This document shows, in pieces, positions 9,450-19,246 of a stretch of 64,000 nt of DNA; position 1 is the stretch's first letter; each line of letters starts with the position of its first letter. The notes beneath the pieces were generated by a model. That model ran no database searches and was not told where the DNA came from. It worked only from the letters and a program-made list of their open reading frames with translations. This DNA is from Ruegeria sediminis (GTDB lineage: Bacteria; Pseudomonadota; Alphaproteobacteria; Rhodobacterales; Rhodobacteraceae): contig NZ_VCPD01000001.1 in NCBI RefSeq assembly GCF_005938215.1, positions 62,001 through 126,000 of the forward strand, written 5' to 3'. Position numbers and translations under genes: made by a program.

Positions 9450-10060
9450 GACGGCACCCCGGGCAGGCCGGTGCCGATCATGCTGTCGCGCGTGACCAGC
9501 GCCGCCAGATCGTCCTCGCCCATCCCCTCGGTCCCTCCGGGCCGCATCGGCAGCACGAGATAGCGGACTTCGGCCGTCGAATCCCACACCCGGACCGAGG
9601 TTTCCGGTGGCAGCGTCACGCCGAATTCCGCCAGCACCTTGCGCGGCTCGCGCACGGCGCGGGCGCGATAGGCGTCGGATTTGTACCATCCCGGCGGAAT
9701 GCCCAGCAGCGGCCACGGATAGCAGCTGCACAGTGTGCAGACGACCATGTTGTGCTGCGCGGGCGTGTTTTCCACCACCACCACATGCTCGCCCTGCCGC
9801 CCGTAAAAGCCCAGATCCGCGATCAACGGCGTCGCGTCGGCCAGCAGTGCGGCCTTGAACTCCGGATCCGCCCAGGCCCTGGCCACCACGCGGGCGCCGT
9901 TCCGGGGGCCGATCCGGTTTTCATAGGTGTCGATGATCTCGTCCAGCGCCGCCGGATCGACCAGCCCCTTGCGGACGAGAATCGTCTCAAGCGCCTTCAC
10001 CCGGAGCGCGGGGTCCGGCGGCAACAGGGCGTGCGGATGGTCGTCATCGTCATGTGGCAT
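9446..10060 (-). CDS. nthA: nitrile hydratase alpha subunit, cobalt type
   Basis: 204 residues. The metal-binding motif [10 protein letters not shown] is present. Thr after the first Cys (CTLCSC) is typical of cobalt enzymes, whereas iron enzymes have CSLCSC. The two inner Cys are normally oxidised to sulfinate and sulfenate. The N-terminus from ATG 10060 is His/Asp-rich ([16 protein letters not shown]). First gene of a three-gene operon alpha-beta-accessory, with four-base overlaps at both junctions. No amidase gene is next to it, so the amide product must be used elsewhere. Confidence 0.93.
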   Translation of the reverse strand: MPHDDDDHPHALLPPDPALRVKALETILVRKGLVDPAALDEIIDTYENRIGPRNGARVVARAWADPEFKAALLADATPLIADLGFYGRQGEHVVVVENTPAQHNMVVCTLCSCYPWPLLGIPPGWYKSDAYRARAVREPRKVLAEFGVTLPPETSVRVWDSTAEVRYLVLPMRPGGTEGMGEDDLAALVTRDSMIGTGLPGVPS

Positions 10061-10147
10061 GGTCTCACGGTGCGCGAGCCGTGGCCGCCTGTCCAGCCCC
10101 TTTGGCACGATACCGGACATCGGAACCGATCGCGCCAACTCCTCCCT

Positions 10148-10176
10148 TGCCCCTCCGGACAAACTTGCATAGATAC
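10148..10176 (+). promoter_or_regulatory. candidate sigma70 promoter of secG
   Basis: -35 TTGCCC (10148-10153), 17-base spacer, -10 TAGATA (10171-10176), 34 bases before the secG ATG. Confidence 0.5.
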
Positions 10177-10209
10177 CTCGCGATACACGCCACGCTCCGC
10201 AGGAAGATC

Positions 10210-10575
10210 ATGGAAAACGTCGTTCTCATCATCCACCTTCTCCTGGCCCTTGGCCTGATCGCCGTCGTCCTGATGCAGCGGTCCGAAGGTGGCGGTCTTG
10301 GCATGGGCGGCGGTGGCGGCGGCGTCATGAGCGGCCGGGCGGCCGCGACGGCGCTGGGCAAGCTGACCTGGATCCTGGCCATCTGCTTCATCGTGACCTC
10401 GATGACGCTGACCATCATCGCGGCGAAGAAATCCTCGGGCACCTCCGTCATCGACCGGCTCGGCGTTCCGGCGGCCGAGGAAACCGAGCAGAGCACACCC
10501 GCGGCTCCCGCGGCGGACGACCTGCTGCCGCCGGCTCAGGGCGACGACGCACCGCTGGTTCCGCGCGCCGACTGA
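10210..10575 (+). CDS. secG: preprotein translocase subunit SecG
   Basis: 121 residues. Two membrane helices (about 2-22 and 53-73) flank the typical cytoplasmic loop with VVLMQRSEGGGLGMGGGGGG. It is a SecYEG channel subunit that assists protein export across the inner membrane. The C-terminal tail after residue 75 is Ala/Pro/acid-rich, as in other alphaproteobacterial SecG. ATG 10210 is preceded by the purine stretch AGGAAG. It lies upstream of pyrG, which has its own promoter. Confidence 0.93.
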   Translation: MENVVLIIHLLLALGLIAVVLMQRSEGGGLGMGGGGGGVMSGRAAATALGKLTWILAICFIVTSMTLTIIAAKKSSGTSVIDRLGVPAAEETEQSTPAAPAADDLLPPAQGDDAPLVPRAD

Positions 10576-10628
10576 TCCACAAAACCTAGAAACATCCAGG
10601 AGAACGGCAACAGCATCTTGCGGTTCTC

Positions 10629-10657
10629 TTGCGCAATTTGCGCGAATCCTTTATATG
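10629..10657 (+). promoter_or_regulatory. candidate sigma70 promoter of pyrG
   Basis: TTGCGC (10629-10634), 17-base spacer, TATATG (10652-10657). The start would be near 10664, leaving a leader of about 75 bases before pyrG. Confidence 0.5.
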
Positions 10658-10737
10658 TGAAGTCCCGTGGTGCTGCGGCTTTTTTCGGGCCGCCGGGCAG
10701 TTGATAATGACATCTCACGGGAGCAGCCGAAAAAGCC

Positions 10738-12381
<1,644 letters not shown>

Positions 12382-12448
12382 ACCGGCGCGGCGGCGTTGG
12401 GGGATATGAACCGGCCCGCCCATACCGGGTCATCGCCGCCCTTCGGAC

Positions 12449-12802
12449 CTACCAGTTCGACAATCCCGCCTTCTGGGCCTCCAGGCCGCCGACACTCGGA
12501 AACACCGTATGCATGGTGGCGACGGTCTCGACCCCCTGATCCAGCATGGGCTCAACGGTGTTCCACCAGGTCCTGAAGACCTCGCTCTCCATATGCGCCT
12601 TGCCCGCCGCCTCGTCCCGATAGATCTCGAAAAAGTAGAAACGGTTGGGATCGGCTGCGTCCACCAGCATCTGGAACTGAAAGGCGCCCGGATCGCCGCC
12701 GATCACGCCCTTCGCCACGGCGACGCCCGCTTCGACAAAGGCCTCCCGGTGCTCGGGTTTGACATTTATGGCGAAAAACCCGGCAAGCATTGACTCAATC
12801 AT
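12449..12802 (-). CDS. ABM-domain protein, putative quinol monooxygenase
   Basis: About 117 residues from ATG 12802 (a longer start is at 12820). Features are FFAINVKPEHREAFVEA, then a long strand region FQFQMLVDAADPNRFYFFEIYRDE and AAGKAHMESEVFRTWW. This is the antibiotic biosynthesis monooxygenase (ABM) fold, a dimeric ferredoxin-like barrel found in YgiN-type quinol monooxygenases. The true substrate is unknown. It stands alone, converging on pyrG. Confidence 0.8.
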   Translation of the reverse strand: MIESMLAGFFAINVKPEHREAFVEAGVAVAKGVIGGDPGAFQFQMLVDAADPNRFYFFEIYRDEAAGKAHMESEVFRTWWNTVEPMLDQGVETVATMHTVFPSVGGLEAQKAGLSNW

Positions 12803-12957
12803 CTGGTTTTTTCCCTGCATGACTTCGGCAACTCCGAAGGAACCCTAGCAGAACCGCCGCCATCACGGAGCAAGGGCTTGATGGAAAGTGCCAGCCGCGT
12901 CAGCATGTACCAAGGAAACAACCGTCTCCATCAACGTCCCAACAACAGGAGGAGGTC

Positions 12958-13395
12958 TTGGCCGTTACACCCAATCATATGTCCATTGTCGTGAACGACG
13001 TGGACGCCGCTCAGCGGTTTCTCTCGGCGCTGGGTTTCGAGGAGTTCTCGCGCAAGGTCATCTCTGGCCCGGTGATGGAGGAATACCTCGGCGTGCCGGA
13101 CATCGAGGCCGAGCACATCACCATGGTCCTCAAGGACGCCGACCCCTATTTCGACATCCAGCTGCTCAAGTATCACCGGCCCATCTCGCCGCAGAACGAG
13201 CATATCCGCGACCTGTCCGCCATCGGCTTCAACCACTTCGCCTTTGCCGTGGACGACCTGGACAAGACCCTCGGCGCCCTCACGGACGCCGGCGTCGAGA
13301 TGCGCAACAAGACCATGGAGTTCCGCGACTACAGGATGGCCTTCGTCTGGGGCCCCGAGGGGCTGACCTTCGAACTGGTCGAAAAACTGGCCTGA
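12958..13395 (+). CDS. VOC (glyoxalase/dioxygenase) family protein
   Basis: 145 residues from TTG 12958, which sits behind a strong ribosome site AGGAGG ending at 12954. Two beta-alpha-beta-beta-beta modules are visible: TPNHMSIVVNDVDAAQRFLS and IGFNHFAFAVDDLDKTL, with a final Glu in GLTFELVEK. His8 and the late Glu fit VOC metal ligands. Reaction unknown; it could be a glyoxalase-, epimerase- or dioxygenase-like protein. The TTG start is chosen because no in-frame ATG precedes the conserved first strand. Confidence 0.8.
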   Translation: MAVTPNHMSIVVNDVDAAQRFLSALGFEEFSRKVISGPVMEEYLGVPDIEAEHITMVLKDADPYFDIQLLKYHRPISPQNEHIRDLSAIGFNHFAFAVDDLDKTLGALTDAGVEMRNKTMEFRDYRMAFVWGPEGLTFELVEKLA

Positions 13396-13430
13396 CCCCG
13401 GGGTCGCCCCCGTCTCGCCGGCCAGTATCC

Positions 13431-14249
13431 CTACACGCTGGCCGTCACCAAGGTCGCGGGAAAAGGAACGCGCCAAACGCCGTCACCCGCGCCGAAGTCC
13501 TTCTGCACCCTGCTGGTCATGGCGTCGCGAATGGCGTTTCGCGCGGATGGCTCCTGAGAACGGATCAGCATGGCCGCCCGGACCGAGGCATTCTCGAAAA
13601 CCTCGGCAAAACCGCCCGGATCCGAGAACAGGAAAGCCGCGTCTATGTCGGTGAATGTCGGGTTGGTGAATCCGGCTGCGGCAAGCGCCTTCTTCGCGTC
13701 GGCGCGTTTGGAAAACAAGTGGAACTCAGGCGCAGGCGGCGCCAGCGTCGGATCCCCGTACGTCTTCACTGCGCCGAACAGGATCTGAAAAGTGGGCGAC
13801 ACCTCGGGTTCGCGCCAGGACGTCAACCCTGCAATGCCTCCGGGGCGCAGCACCCTCGCGATTTCTCTGAGAACGGCGTCCGCGTCGGGCAAGTGACCGA
13901 ACCCGACATTGCAGACGACCGCATCGAAACGGTTGTCTTCGAACGGCATTCGAGAGGCGTCCGCTTCGACGAATGTCGCCTTCGGCACGCGGAGCCGCGC
14001 GCGCGCCAGCATCGCGGGCGAGAAATCCAACCCCGTGACGGTCGCTCCCATTTCGACGAGCGCCTCCGAGGCGTTCCCGTGCCCGCAGCACAGGTCGAGG
14101 ACGGCCTTGCCAGGAGCGGCGCCGACGGCGCTTGCCAGCGGGGCGATCAATTGATCCGAAACCGGAGCGAAAAGATCAACGTACGCATCGACACGCGCGT
14201 CTTCCGACCAGCCGGATTTCTCGGCAGCGGCGAATTCGTCATAGTTCAT
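13431..14249 (-). CDS. class I SAM-dependent methyltransferase
   Basis: 272 residues. The SAM-binding motif VLDLCCGHGNAS follows a helical lead, and GLDFSPAMLARAR, ADASRMPFEDNRFDAVV and RVLRPGGIAGLTSW complete the Methyltransf_11 core. Substrate unknown. ATG 14249 gives a natural N-terminus (MNYDEFAAAEKSGW); the frame is open to 14318. It converges on the VOC gene and has no operon partner. Confidence 0.85.
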   Translation of the reverse strand: MNYDEFAAAEKSGWSEDARVDAYVDLFAPVSDQLIAPLASAVGAAPGKAVLDLCCGHGNASEALVEMGATVTGLDFSPAMLARARLRVPKATFVEADASRMPFEDNRFDAVVCNVGFGHLPDADAVLREIARVLRPGGIAGLTSWREPEVSPTFQILFGAVKTYGDPTLAPPAPEFHLFSKRADAKKALAAAGFTNPTFTDIDAAFLFSDPGGFAEVFENASVRAAMLIRSQEPSARNAIRDAMTSRVQKDFGAGDGVWRVPFPATLVTASV

Positions 14250-14431
14250 GGTCACGGCCCTCCCCGGCTTGCCGCCAATTGTACCGGAAACCCGCAACAA
14301 ACAGGAGCTTCTTCGCATTCCCGGGAAAGGCGTGGCCTCGTCCTCACGCGCGCCAGTCCCCCATTGTCAGCGGCACTGCCGAATGCCAACGGACACCTGT
14401 GCAGTCCCGGCAAGGTGCGGCCCCCTCCCGC

Positions 14432-15319
14432 TCAGATCCAGTACGACAGCGCCAGCGGCAGGACGACGATGGTCGCCAGCGTCGAGACCAGGATGAATCC
14501 GGCCACGTCCGGCGCGTATTCCGGCACGTTCTGGTCGATGAACAGGTAGGTCGCGACCGACACCGGCATCAGGCAGCACAGGATCAGCGCGCCGCGCTCG
14601 ACGCCGGTGAACCCGAACGCCCAGACCAGCGCCGACGCGACGACCACCGCCATGACCACATGCACCCCGGTCAGCACGACCGCCCGCCACAGCGACCCGG
14701 TCCGCAGCGTCGCAAGCGTGTGGCCAAGGGTCAGCAGCATCAGCGGAATCGACAGCCCGCCCAGGATGTCAAAGGACTTCTCGACCGGCTCGGGCAGGTG
14801 CGTTCCGGTCGCCAGCAGGCCAAGCGCGACGATCACCGCCCAGATGACCGGCGACGTCACCACGCGCCTGGGCGAAAACGACCCGGCGGGGATCCACATG
14901 CCCACGGTGAAGATGCTCACCAGCACCACCACGACGAAGGCCATCGTATAGGCCATGCCCGCGTTCCCCAGCGCCAGCAGCGTGATCGGCAGCCCGATAT
15001 TGCCCACATTCCCATGCATCATCGGCGTGAGGAACGCGCGCACCGGCAGGCGCAGGACCCTGAGCACCCCGAAACCCAGAACGCCGAAGGCCGCGATCGC
15101 CGCGGCGCTCGCCAGCATCATGTCCAGGAACGCCCCCACGTCGATCCGGGTGGCCGACAGGTGCGAGATGATCAGCGTCGGATACCCGACCTTGGACACG
15201 ATTCCGCCGATCACCTTGTTATCGAACGGCGCTTTCGTCACCGCCAGCGCGTACCCGACCCCCGCGCAGATCAGGACGGGAAGGATGACGTTGAAAACAT
15301 TCAGGAAAAGATGTTCCAG
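14432..15319 (-). CDS. AEC family (auxin efflux carrier-like) transporter
   Basis: About 296 residues and roughly ten membrane helices. AEC markers are ILPVLICAGVGYAL at the start, MMHGNVGNIGLPITLLALG in the middle and SIPLMLLTLGHTLA before the last helices. It is an inner-membrane carrier, probably for organic acids or amino acids. The start is odd: there is no ATG, GTG or TTG near the conserved N-terminus. CTG 15319 lies six bases after GGGAG, a good ribosome site, while GTG 15391 would add a 24-residue Arg/His/Pro-rich leader unlike the family. Confidence 0.8.
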   Translation of the reverse strand: MEHLFLNVFNVILPVLICAGVGYALAVTKAPFDNKVIGGIVSKVGYPTLIISHLSATRIDVGAFLDMMLASAAAIAAFGVLGFGVLRVLRLPVRAFLTPMMHGNVGNIGLPITLLALGNAGMAYTMAFVVVVLVSIFTVGMWIPAGSFSPRRVVTSPVIWAVIVALGLLATGTHLPEPVEKSFDILGGLSIPLMLLTLGHTLATLRTGSLWRAVVLTGVHVVMAVVVASALVWAFGFTGVERGALILCCLMPVSVATYLFIDQNVPEYAPDVAGFILVSTLATIVVLPLALSYWI

Positions 15320-15498
15320 GAAAAACTCCCGTAGCGGCGGCGCGGTACTTGGGCGATGACGATGGCGTGCTGGCAAGCCTGCGCCAAGCACCGGGATTTG
15401 ACAAGTTTCCCGTTTTGCGCGCGCCCCGCCGCCTACCCGCTTGCACGTGGCACGATTTCACGCCACCTTGTTCGGAAAAACGACGTTGCGAGGCCGAA

Positions 15499-15792
15499 AT
15501 GACCAAAGGATACTGGGTCGCCCATGTGGATGTGGACGACATGGATACCTACAAGAGCTACATCGCCGCCAACGCCGCCCCCTTTGCCGAATACGGGGCC
15601 CGGTTCCTCGTTCGCGGCGGCGAGCGCGTGGAAAAAGAGGGTCATGCGCGCGCCCGGACCGTGGTCATCGAATTCCCGTCCTACGAAGACGCGCTGGCCT
15701 GCTATGAAAGCGCAAGCTATCAGAAGGCAAAGGCCCTGCGCGACCCGGTCTCGACCGGCGATCTCGTGATCATCAAGGGCTATGACGGATAG
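15499..15792 (+). CDS. DUF1330 family protein
   Basis: 97 residues with the DUF1330 pattern: GYWVAHVDVDDMDTYKSYI, a central FLVRGGERVEKEG, and VVIEFPSYEDALACYESASY. It is a small ferredoxin-like barrel related to the dimeric alpha-beta (ABM/EthD) group, with unknown function. ATG 15499 is used; the frame is open further upstream without family similarity. It precedes the TerB pair by 35 bases and may share a transcript. Confidence 0.85.
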   Translation: MTKGYWVAHVDVDDMDTYKSYIAANAAPFAEYGARFLVRGGERVEKEGHARARTVVIEFPSYEDALACYESASYQKAKALRDPVSTGDLVIIKGYDG

Positions 15793-15827
15793 ATCCCGCC
15801 TTGTGGACCGTTGAACGAGGACTCACC

Positions 15828-16283
15828 ATGCCCCTGCTGAAAAAGTTCTTCCAGGCTTTCCGCCCGCCGCAGCAGAGCAACCTGCCCGACCCCGACGCCG
15901 AACTGGCGCTCGGCGCGCTCCTGGTGCGCGTGGCCAAGGCGGACCGCGACTACAAGATCGAAGAGATCAGCCTGATCGACAAGATCCTCGCCCGGCTCTA
16001 CCAGCACAACGCGATCGAGGCCGCCAAGGTGCGCGCCACCTGCGAAAAGCTGCACGCCGCCGCCCCGGACACCGACACGTTCGGCAAGCTGATCCGCGAA
16101 ACCACCGATCTGCAGGAACGGCTCGCCGCGCTCGACGCGCTGTGGGAGGTCGTGCTGGCCGACGGCGAGTTCGAGGAAGGCGAGGTGAAGATCGTCGAAG
16201 AGGCCCGCATCGCCATGGGCCTCAGCTTCAATGACAGCCTGGCGGCGCGCGCGCGGGTGCAAGCCCGCTTGGACGCCGGGTAG
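15828..16283 (+). CDS. TerB-like protein, copy 1
   Basis: 151 residues, all-helical. ELALGALLVRVAKADRDYKIEE and LDALWEVVLADGEFEEGE form the duplicated acidic helix pairs of the TerB (tellurite resistance/DjlA N-terminal) fold, whose Asp/Glu clusters bind metal in known members. No other ter genes are nearby, so a tellurite role is not supported. It is immediately followed by a paralogue. Confidence 0.8.
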   Translation: MPLLKKFFQAFRPPQQSNLPDPDAELALGALLVRVAKADRDYKIEEISLIDKILARLYQHNAIEAAKVRATCEKLHAAAPDTDTFGKLIRETTDLQERLAALDALWEVVLADGEFEEGEVKIVEEARIAMGLSFNDSLAARARVQARLDAG

Positions 16284-16303
16284 CGGCGGCCTATAACCTT
16301 TAC

Positions 16304-16741
16304 ATGTTCCGCGATTTCCTGACCCGACTCACCCAGCCGCAGCCCGAACCCCTGGCGGACGAGGACGCCCGGCTGGCCCTGACCGCCCTGCTGGTGCGCA
16401 TCGCCCGGTCCGACAACGACTACGCCGACACCGAAATGGCGCGGATCGACCGCATCCTGGCCAAACGCTACGGTCTTGGCCCGTTCGAGGCCGCCGCCCT
16501 GCGCGCCCGCGCCGAGGATCTCGAGGCCGAGGCGCCCGACACCGTCCGCTTCACCCGCGCGATCAAGGACGCCGTGCCCTACGAGGACCGCCGCGCCGTG
16601 GTCGAGGCGCTGTGGTCCGTGGCGCTGGCCGACGGCGCCCGCGCCGAAGAGGAGGACGCGCTGCTGCGCCTCGTGGTCAGCCTGCTGGGCGTCAACGACC
16701 GCGACTCGGCCCTGGCCCGGCAAAAGGCGGCGCGCGGATGA
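16304..16741 (+). CDS. TerB-like protein, copy 2
   Basis: 145 residues. It is a clear paralogue of the preceding gene: LTALLVRIARSDNDYADTEM and VVEALWSVALADGARAEEED align with the same helices. Twenty bases separate the two genes, and its TGA overlaps the next ATG (ATGA at 16738-16741), so the three genes form a coupled set. The second acidic site is less acidic (ADGARAEEED versus ADGEFEEGE), which may mean divergence of metal binding. Confidence 0.8.
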   Translation: MFRDFLTRLTQPQPEPLADEDARLALTALLVRIARSDNDYADTEMARIDRILAKRYGLGPFEAAALRARAEDLEAEAPDTVRFTRAIKDAVPYEDRRAVVEALWSVALADGARAEEEDALLRLVVSLLGVNDRDSALARQKAARG

Positions 16742-17490
16742 CGGCGATGCTCGGCATGTACGACATGCCGCCCCTTCAGGCCGCCAACGACCGCTTCTGG
16801 ACGCTGATTCGCACCCATCTGGGCCAGGGCCCCGAATCCCTGACCCGCGACCGTGACCACTGGGAGGTCTGGCAGGATCCCGGCATGGTGTTCTCGCAGA
16901 CCTGCGGAATGCCCTACCGCACCCGGCTGCACGGCCGCGTCCGGCTGGTCGGCACGCCGGATTACGGCCTGACCGGCTGCCCGCCCGGCCACTACTGCTC
17001 GGTCTTCGTGGCCCGCGGCGACGACGCCCGCGCGCTCGACGAACTGGTCGCCGGCACCTTCGCCTACAACGAGGCGCTGTCGCAATCCGGCTGGGCCGCG
17101 CCCCTGTCGCATCTGTCCGGCCTCGGGCTGCGGCCCCGCGACCTGCTGCAGACCGGCGGCCACGCGCGCTCGGCCGAGGCCGTCGCCAGGGGGAGCGCGG
17201 ATCTCGCATCGCTCGACGCGCTGACCTGGGAACTGCTCAAGGAGCACACCGATCTCGGCGTCCGCCTGCGCGAGGTGGCGCGGACCGCGCCCACCCCGAC
17301 CCTGCCCTACATCACCGCGCTGGCCCGCGACGCGCGGGCCGTCGCCGCCGCGGTCCGCGCCGCCATCGCCGATCTGTCGCCCGCGGATCGCGAAACGCTG
17401 CACATCCGGCAACTGGTGGACATCCCGTCCGAGACCTATCTCGCGGTTCCGACGCCGCCGGGCCCCGAGACCATTCAGGCAGGGGCCTGA
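16738..17490 (+). CDS. PhnD-like solute-binding-fold protein, cytoplasmic
   Basis: 250 residues from ATG 16738. It resembles phosphate/phosphite/phosphonate-binding (PhnD-type) proteins: MLGMYDMPPLQAANDRFWTL, QTCGMPYRTRLHGRVRLVGT, GHYCSVFVARGDD. There is no signal peptide or lipobox and no permease or ATPase of that system next to it, so it is probably a cytoplasmic relative rather than a transporter component. Coupled to the second TerB gene by ATGA. Confidence 0.7.
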   Translation: MTAMLGMYDMPPLQAANDRFWTLIRTHLGQGPESLTRDRDHWEVWQDPGMVFSQTCGMPYRTRLHGRVRLVGTPDYGLTGCPPGHYCSVFVARGDDARALDELVAGTFAYNEALSQSGWAAPLSHLSGLGLRPRDLLQTGGHARSAEAVARGSADLASLDALTWELLKEHTDLGVRLREVARTAPTPTLPYITALARDARAVAAAVRAAIADLSPADRETLHIRQLVDIPSETYLAVPTPPGPETIQAGA

Positions 17491-17618
17491 CCACTTCGGT
17501 CATGACCTCTGGTCACTTTGGCCAATTCGCCGCCCGTTCTTTTCATTTGCGCATTGCATTGACCCGAGTTTTCAGCCCTAGTACCGCACCAACAACGCCA
17601 ACAACGCCCGGACAGCCC

Positions 17619-18395
17619 GTGACCGACACCGCCCCCGTCATCGAGATCAAGAACCTCCACAAAAGCTTTGGTCACCTCGAAGTCCTGAAAGGGGTGGACA
17701 TCACGGCCCATCGCGGCGACGTGGTCTCGCTGATCGGCTCCTCGGGATCGGGAAAATCGACGCTGCTGCGCTGCTGCAACCTGCTGGAGGACAGCCAGGA
17801 GGGCGAGATCCTCTTCAAGGGCGAACCGGTGCGCTGGACCGGCAACGGCCACGGCCGCCGCCCGGCCGACGCCAAACAGGTGCTGCGGATCCGCACCAAC
17901 CTGTCGATGGTGTTCCAGCAGTTCAACCTGTGGGCGCACATGACGATCCTGCAGAACGTGATGGAGGCACCGCTCACCGTCCTCGGCCGTGACCGGCACG
18001 AGGTGGAACAGAGCGCGCGCGCCTACCTGGACAAGGTGGGCATCGGCGACAAGTGCGACGTCTACCCGGCGCAGCTTTCCGGCGGCCAGCAGCAGCGCGC
18101 CGCCATCGCCCGGGCGCTGTGCATGGAGCCCGAGGCACTGCTGTTCGACGAACCGACCTCGGCGCTCGACCCCGAACTGGAACAGGAAGTGATCAGGGTG
18201 ATCAAGGACCTCGCCGCCGAGGGGCGCACCATGATCATCGTCACCCACGACATGAAGATGGCCGCCGACATCTCCAGCCACGTCGTCTTTCTGCATCAGG
18301 GCCTTATCGAAGAAGAAGGCTCGCCCAAAGACATCTTCACCGCCCCTGAATCCGAGCGGCTTCAGGGCTTCCTTTCCGCCACGCAGGCGGCATAA
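17619..18395 (+). CDS. polar amino acid ABC transporter, ATP-binding subunit
   Basis: 258 residues from GTG 17619, the size of HisP/GlnQ. Walker A GSSGSGKST, signature LSGGQQQRAAIARAL and Walker B ALLFDEPTSALDPE are intact. VFQQFNLWAHMTILQNVMEAP (shortened match WAHMTILQNVMEAP) is typical of histidine and lysine/arginine/ornithine systems. First gene of ATPase-binding protein-permease-permease. The frame is open to 17502, but the added 39 residues are unlike the family. Confidence 0.92.
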   Translation: MTDTAPVIEIKNLHKSFGHLEVLKGVDITAHRGDVVSLIGSSGSGKSTLLRCCNLLEDSQEGEILFKGEPVRWTGNGHGRRPADAKQVLRIRTNLSMVFQQFNLWAHMTILQNVMEAPLTVLGRDRHEVEQSARAYLDKVGIGDKCDVYPAQLSGGQQQRAAIARALCMEPEALLFDEPTSALDPELEQEVIRVIKDLAAEGRTMIIVTHDMKMAADISSHVVFLHQGLIEEEGSPKDIFTAPESERLQGFLSATQAA

Positions 18396-18428
18396 ATATC
18401 AGGACAGAACCAAACAGGGGAGTAACCG

Positions 18429-19154
18429 ATGAAAAACCTGATTCTGACGACCGCCGTGCTGGCCATGAGCGCCGGCATGGCAATGGCCCAGACCGTCCGC
18501 ATGGGCACCGAGGGCGCCTACCCTCCGTACAACTTCATCAACGACGCCGGCGAGGTTGACGGCTTCGAGCGCGAACTGGGCGACGAGCTCTGCAAGCGCG
18601 CCGAACTGACCTGCGAATGGGTCAAGAACGACTGGGATTCGATCATTCCGAACCTGGTCTCGGGCAACTACGACACCATCATCGCCGGCATGTCGATCAC
18701 CGACGAGCGCGACGAGGTCATCGACTTCACCCAGAACTACATCCCGCCCGCGGCCTCGGCCTTCGTCGCGGCCTCCGAAGGCGTCGACCTGTCCGGCGGC
18801 GTGATCGCGGCGCAGACCGCCACCATCCAGGCCGGCTACGTGGCCGAAAGCGGCGCCACCCTGGTGGAATTCGCGACGCCCGAGGAAACCATCGCCGCGG
18901 TCCGCAACGGCGAAGCCGACGCAGTCTTCGCGGACAAGGACTACCTGGTGCCGCTGGTCGCGGAATCGAACAACGAGCTGATGTTCGTGGGCGATGACGT
19001 GCCGCTGGGCGGCGGCGTCGGCATGGGCCTGCGCGAATCGGACGGCGAACTGCGCGAAAAGTTCGACGTGGCCATCACCTCGATGAAGGAAGACGGCACG
19101 CTGAACGAGCTGATCAGGAAATGGTTCGGCGAAGACGCCACCATTTACGAGTAA
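18429..19154 (+). CDS. polar amino acid ABC transporter, periplasmic binding protein
   Basis: 241 residues. A signal peptide (KNLILTTAVLAMSAGMAMA, cut near residue 20) is followed by the SBP_bac_3 start RMGTEGAYPPYNFIND. GDELCKRAELTCEW carries a cysteine pair as in LAO/HisJ-type proteins, and AGMSITDERDEVIDFT is the family signature. It probably binds basic or polar amino acids. It lies 33 bases after the ATPase gene, with GGGGAG ahead of the ATG. Confidence 0.92.
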   Translation: MKNLILTTAVLAMSAGMAMAQTVRMGTEGAYPPYNFINDAGEVDGFERELGDELCKRAELTCEWVKNDWDSIIPNLVSGNYDTIIAGMSITDERDEVIDFTQNYIPPAASAFVAASEGVDLSGGVIAAQTATIQAGYVAESGATLVEFATPEETIAAVRNGEADAVFADKDYLVPLVAESNNELMFVGDDVPLGGGVGMGLRESDGELREKFDVAITSMKEDGTLNELIRKWFGEDATIYE

Positions 19155-19165
19155 GACGACCCTGC

Positions 19166-19198
19166 GCGGGCCCGCTCCCATCCGGGACGCGGGCCCGC
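19166..19198 (+). promoter_or_regulatory. intercistronic stem-loop after binding-protein gene
   Basis: Two copies of the palindrome GCGGGCCCGC (19166-19175 and 19189-19198) can pair across a 13-base loop. There is no U-run. Such GC-rich hairpins after a binding-protein gene often stabilise its mRNA or reduce read-through to the permeases. Confidence 0.55.
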
Positions 19199-19246
19199 CA
19201 TCGGCCCGGCCCGCCCGGACCGATCTGACGCCCAAAAGGCCCGTTG

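Noticed and set aside
15828..16741. Tellurite resistance operon
   Set aside because: Only TerB-like folds are present; no terC, terD or terZ neighbours.
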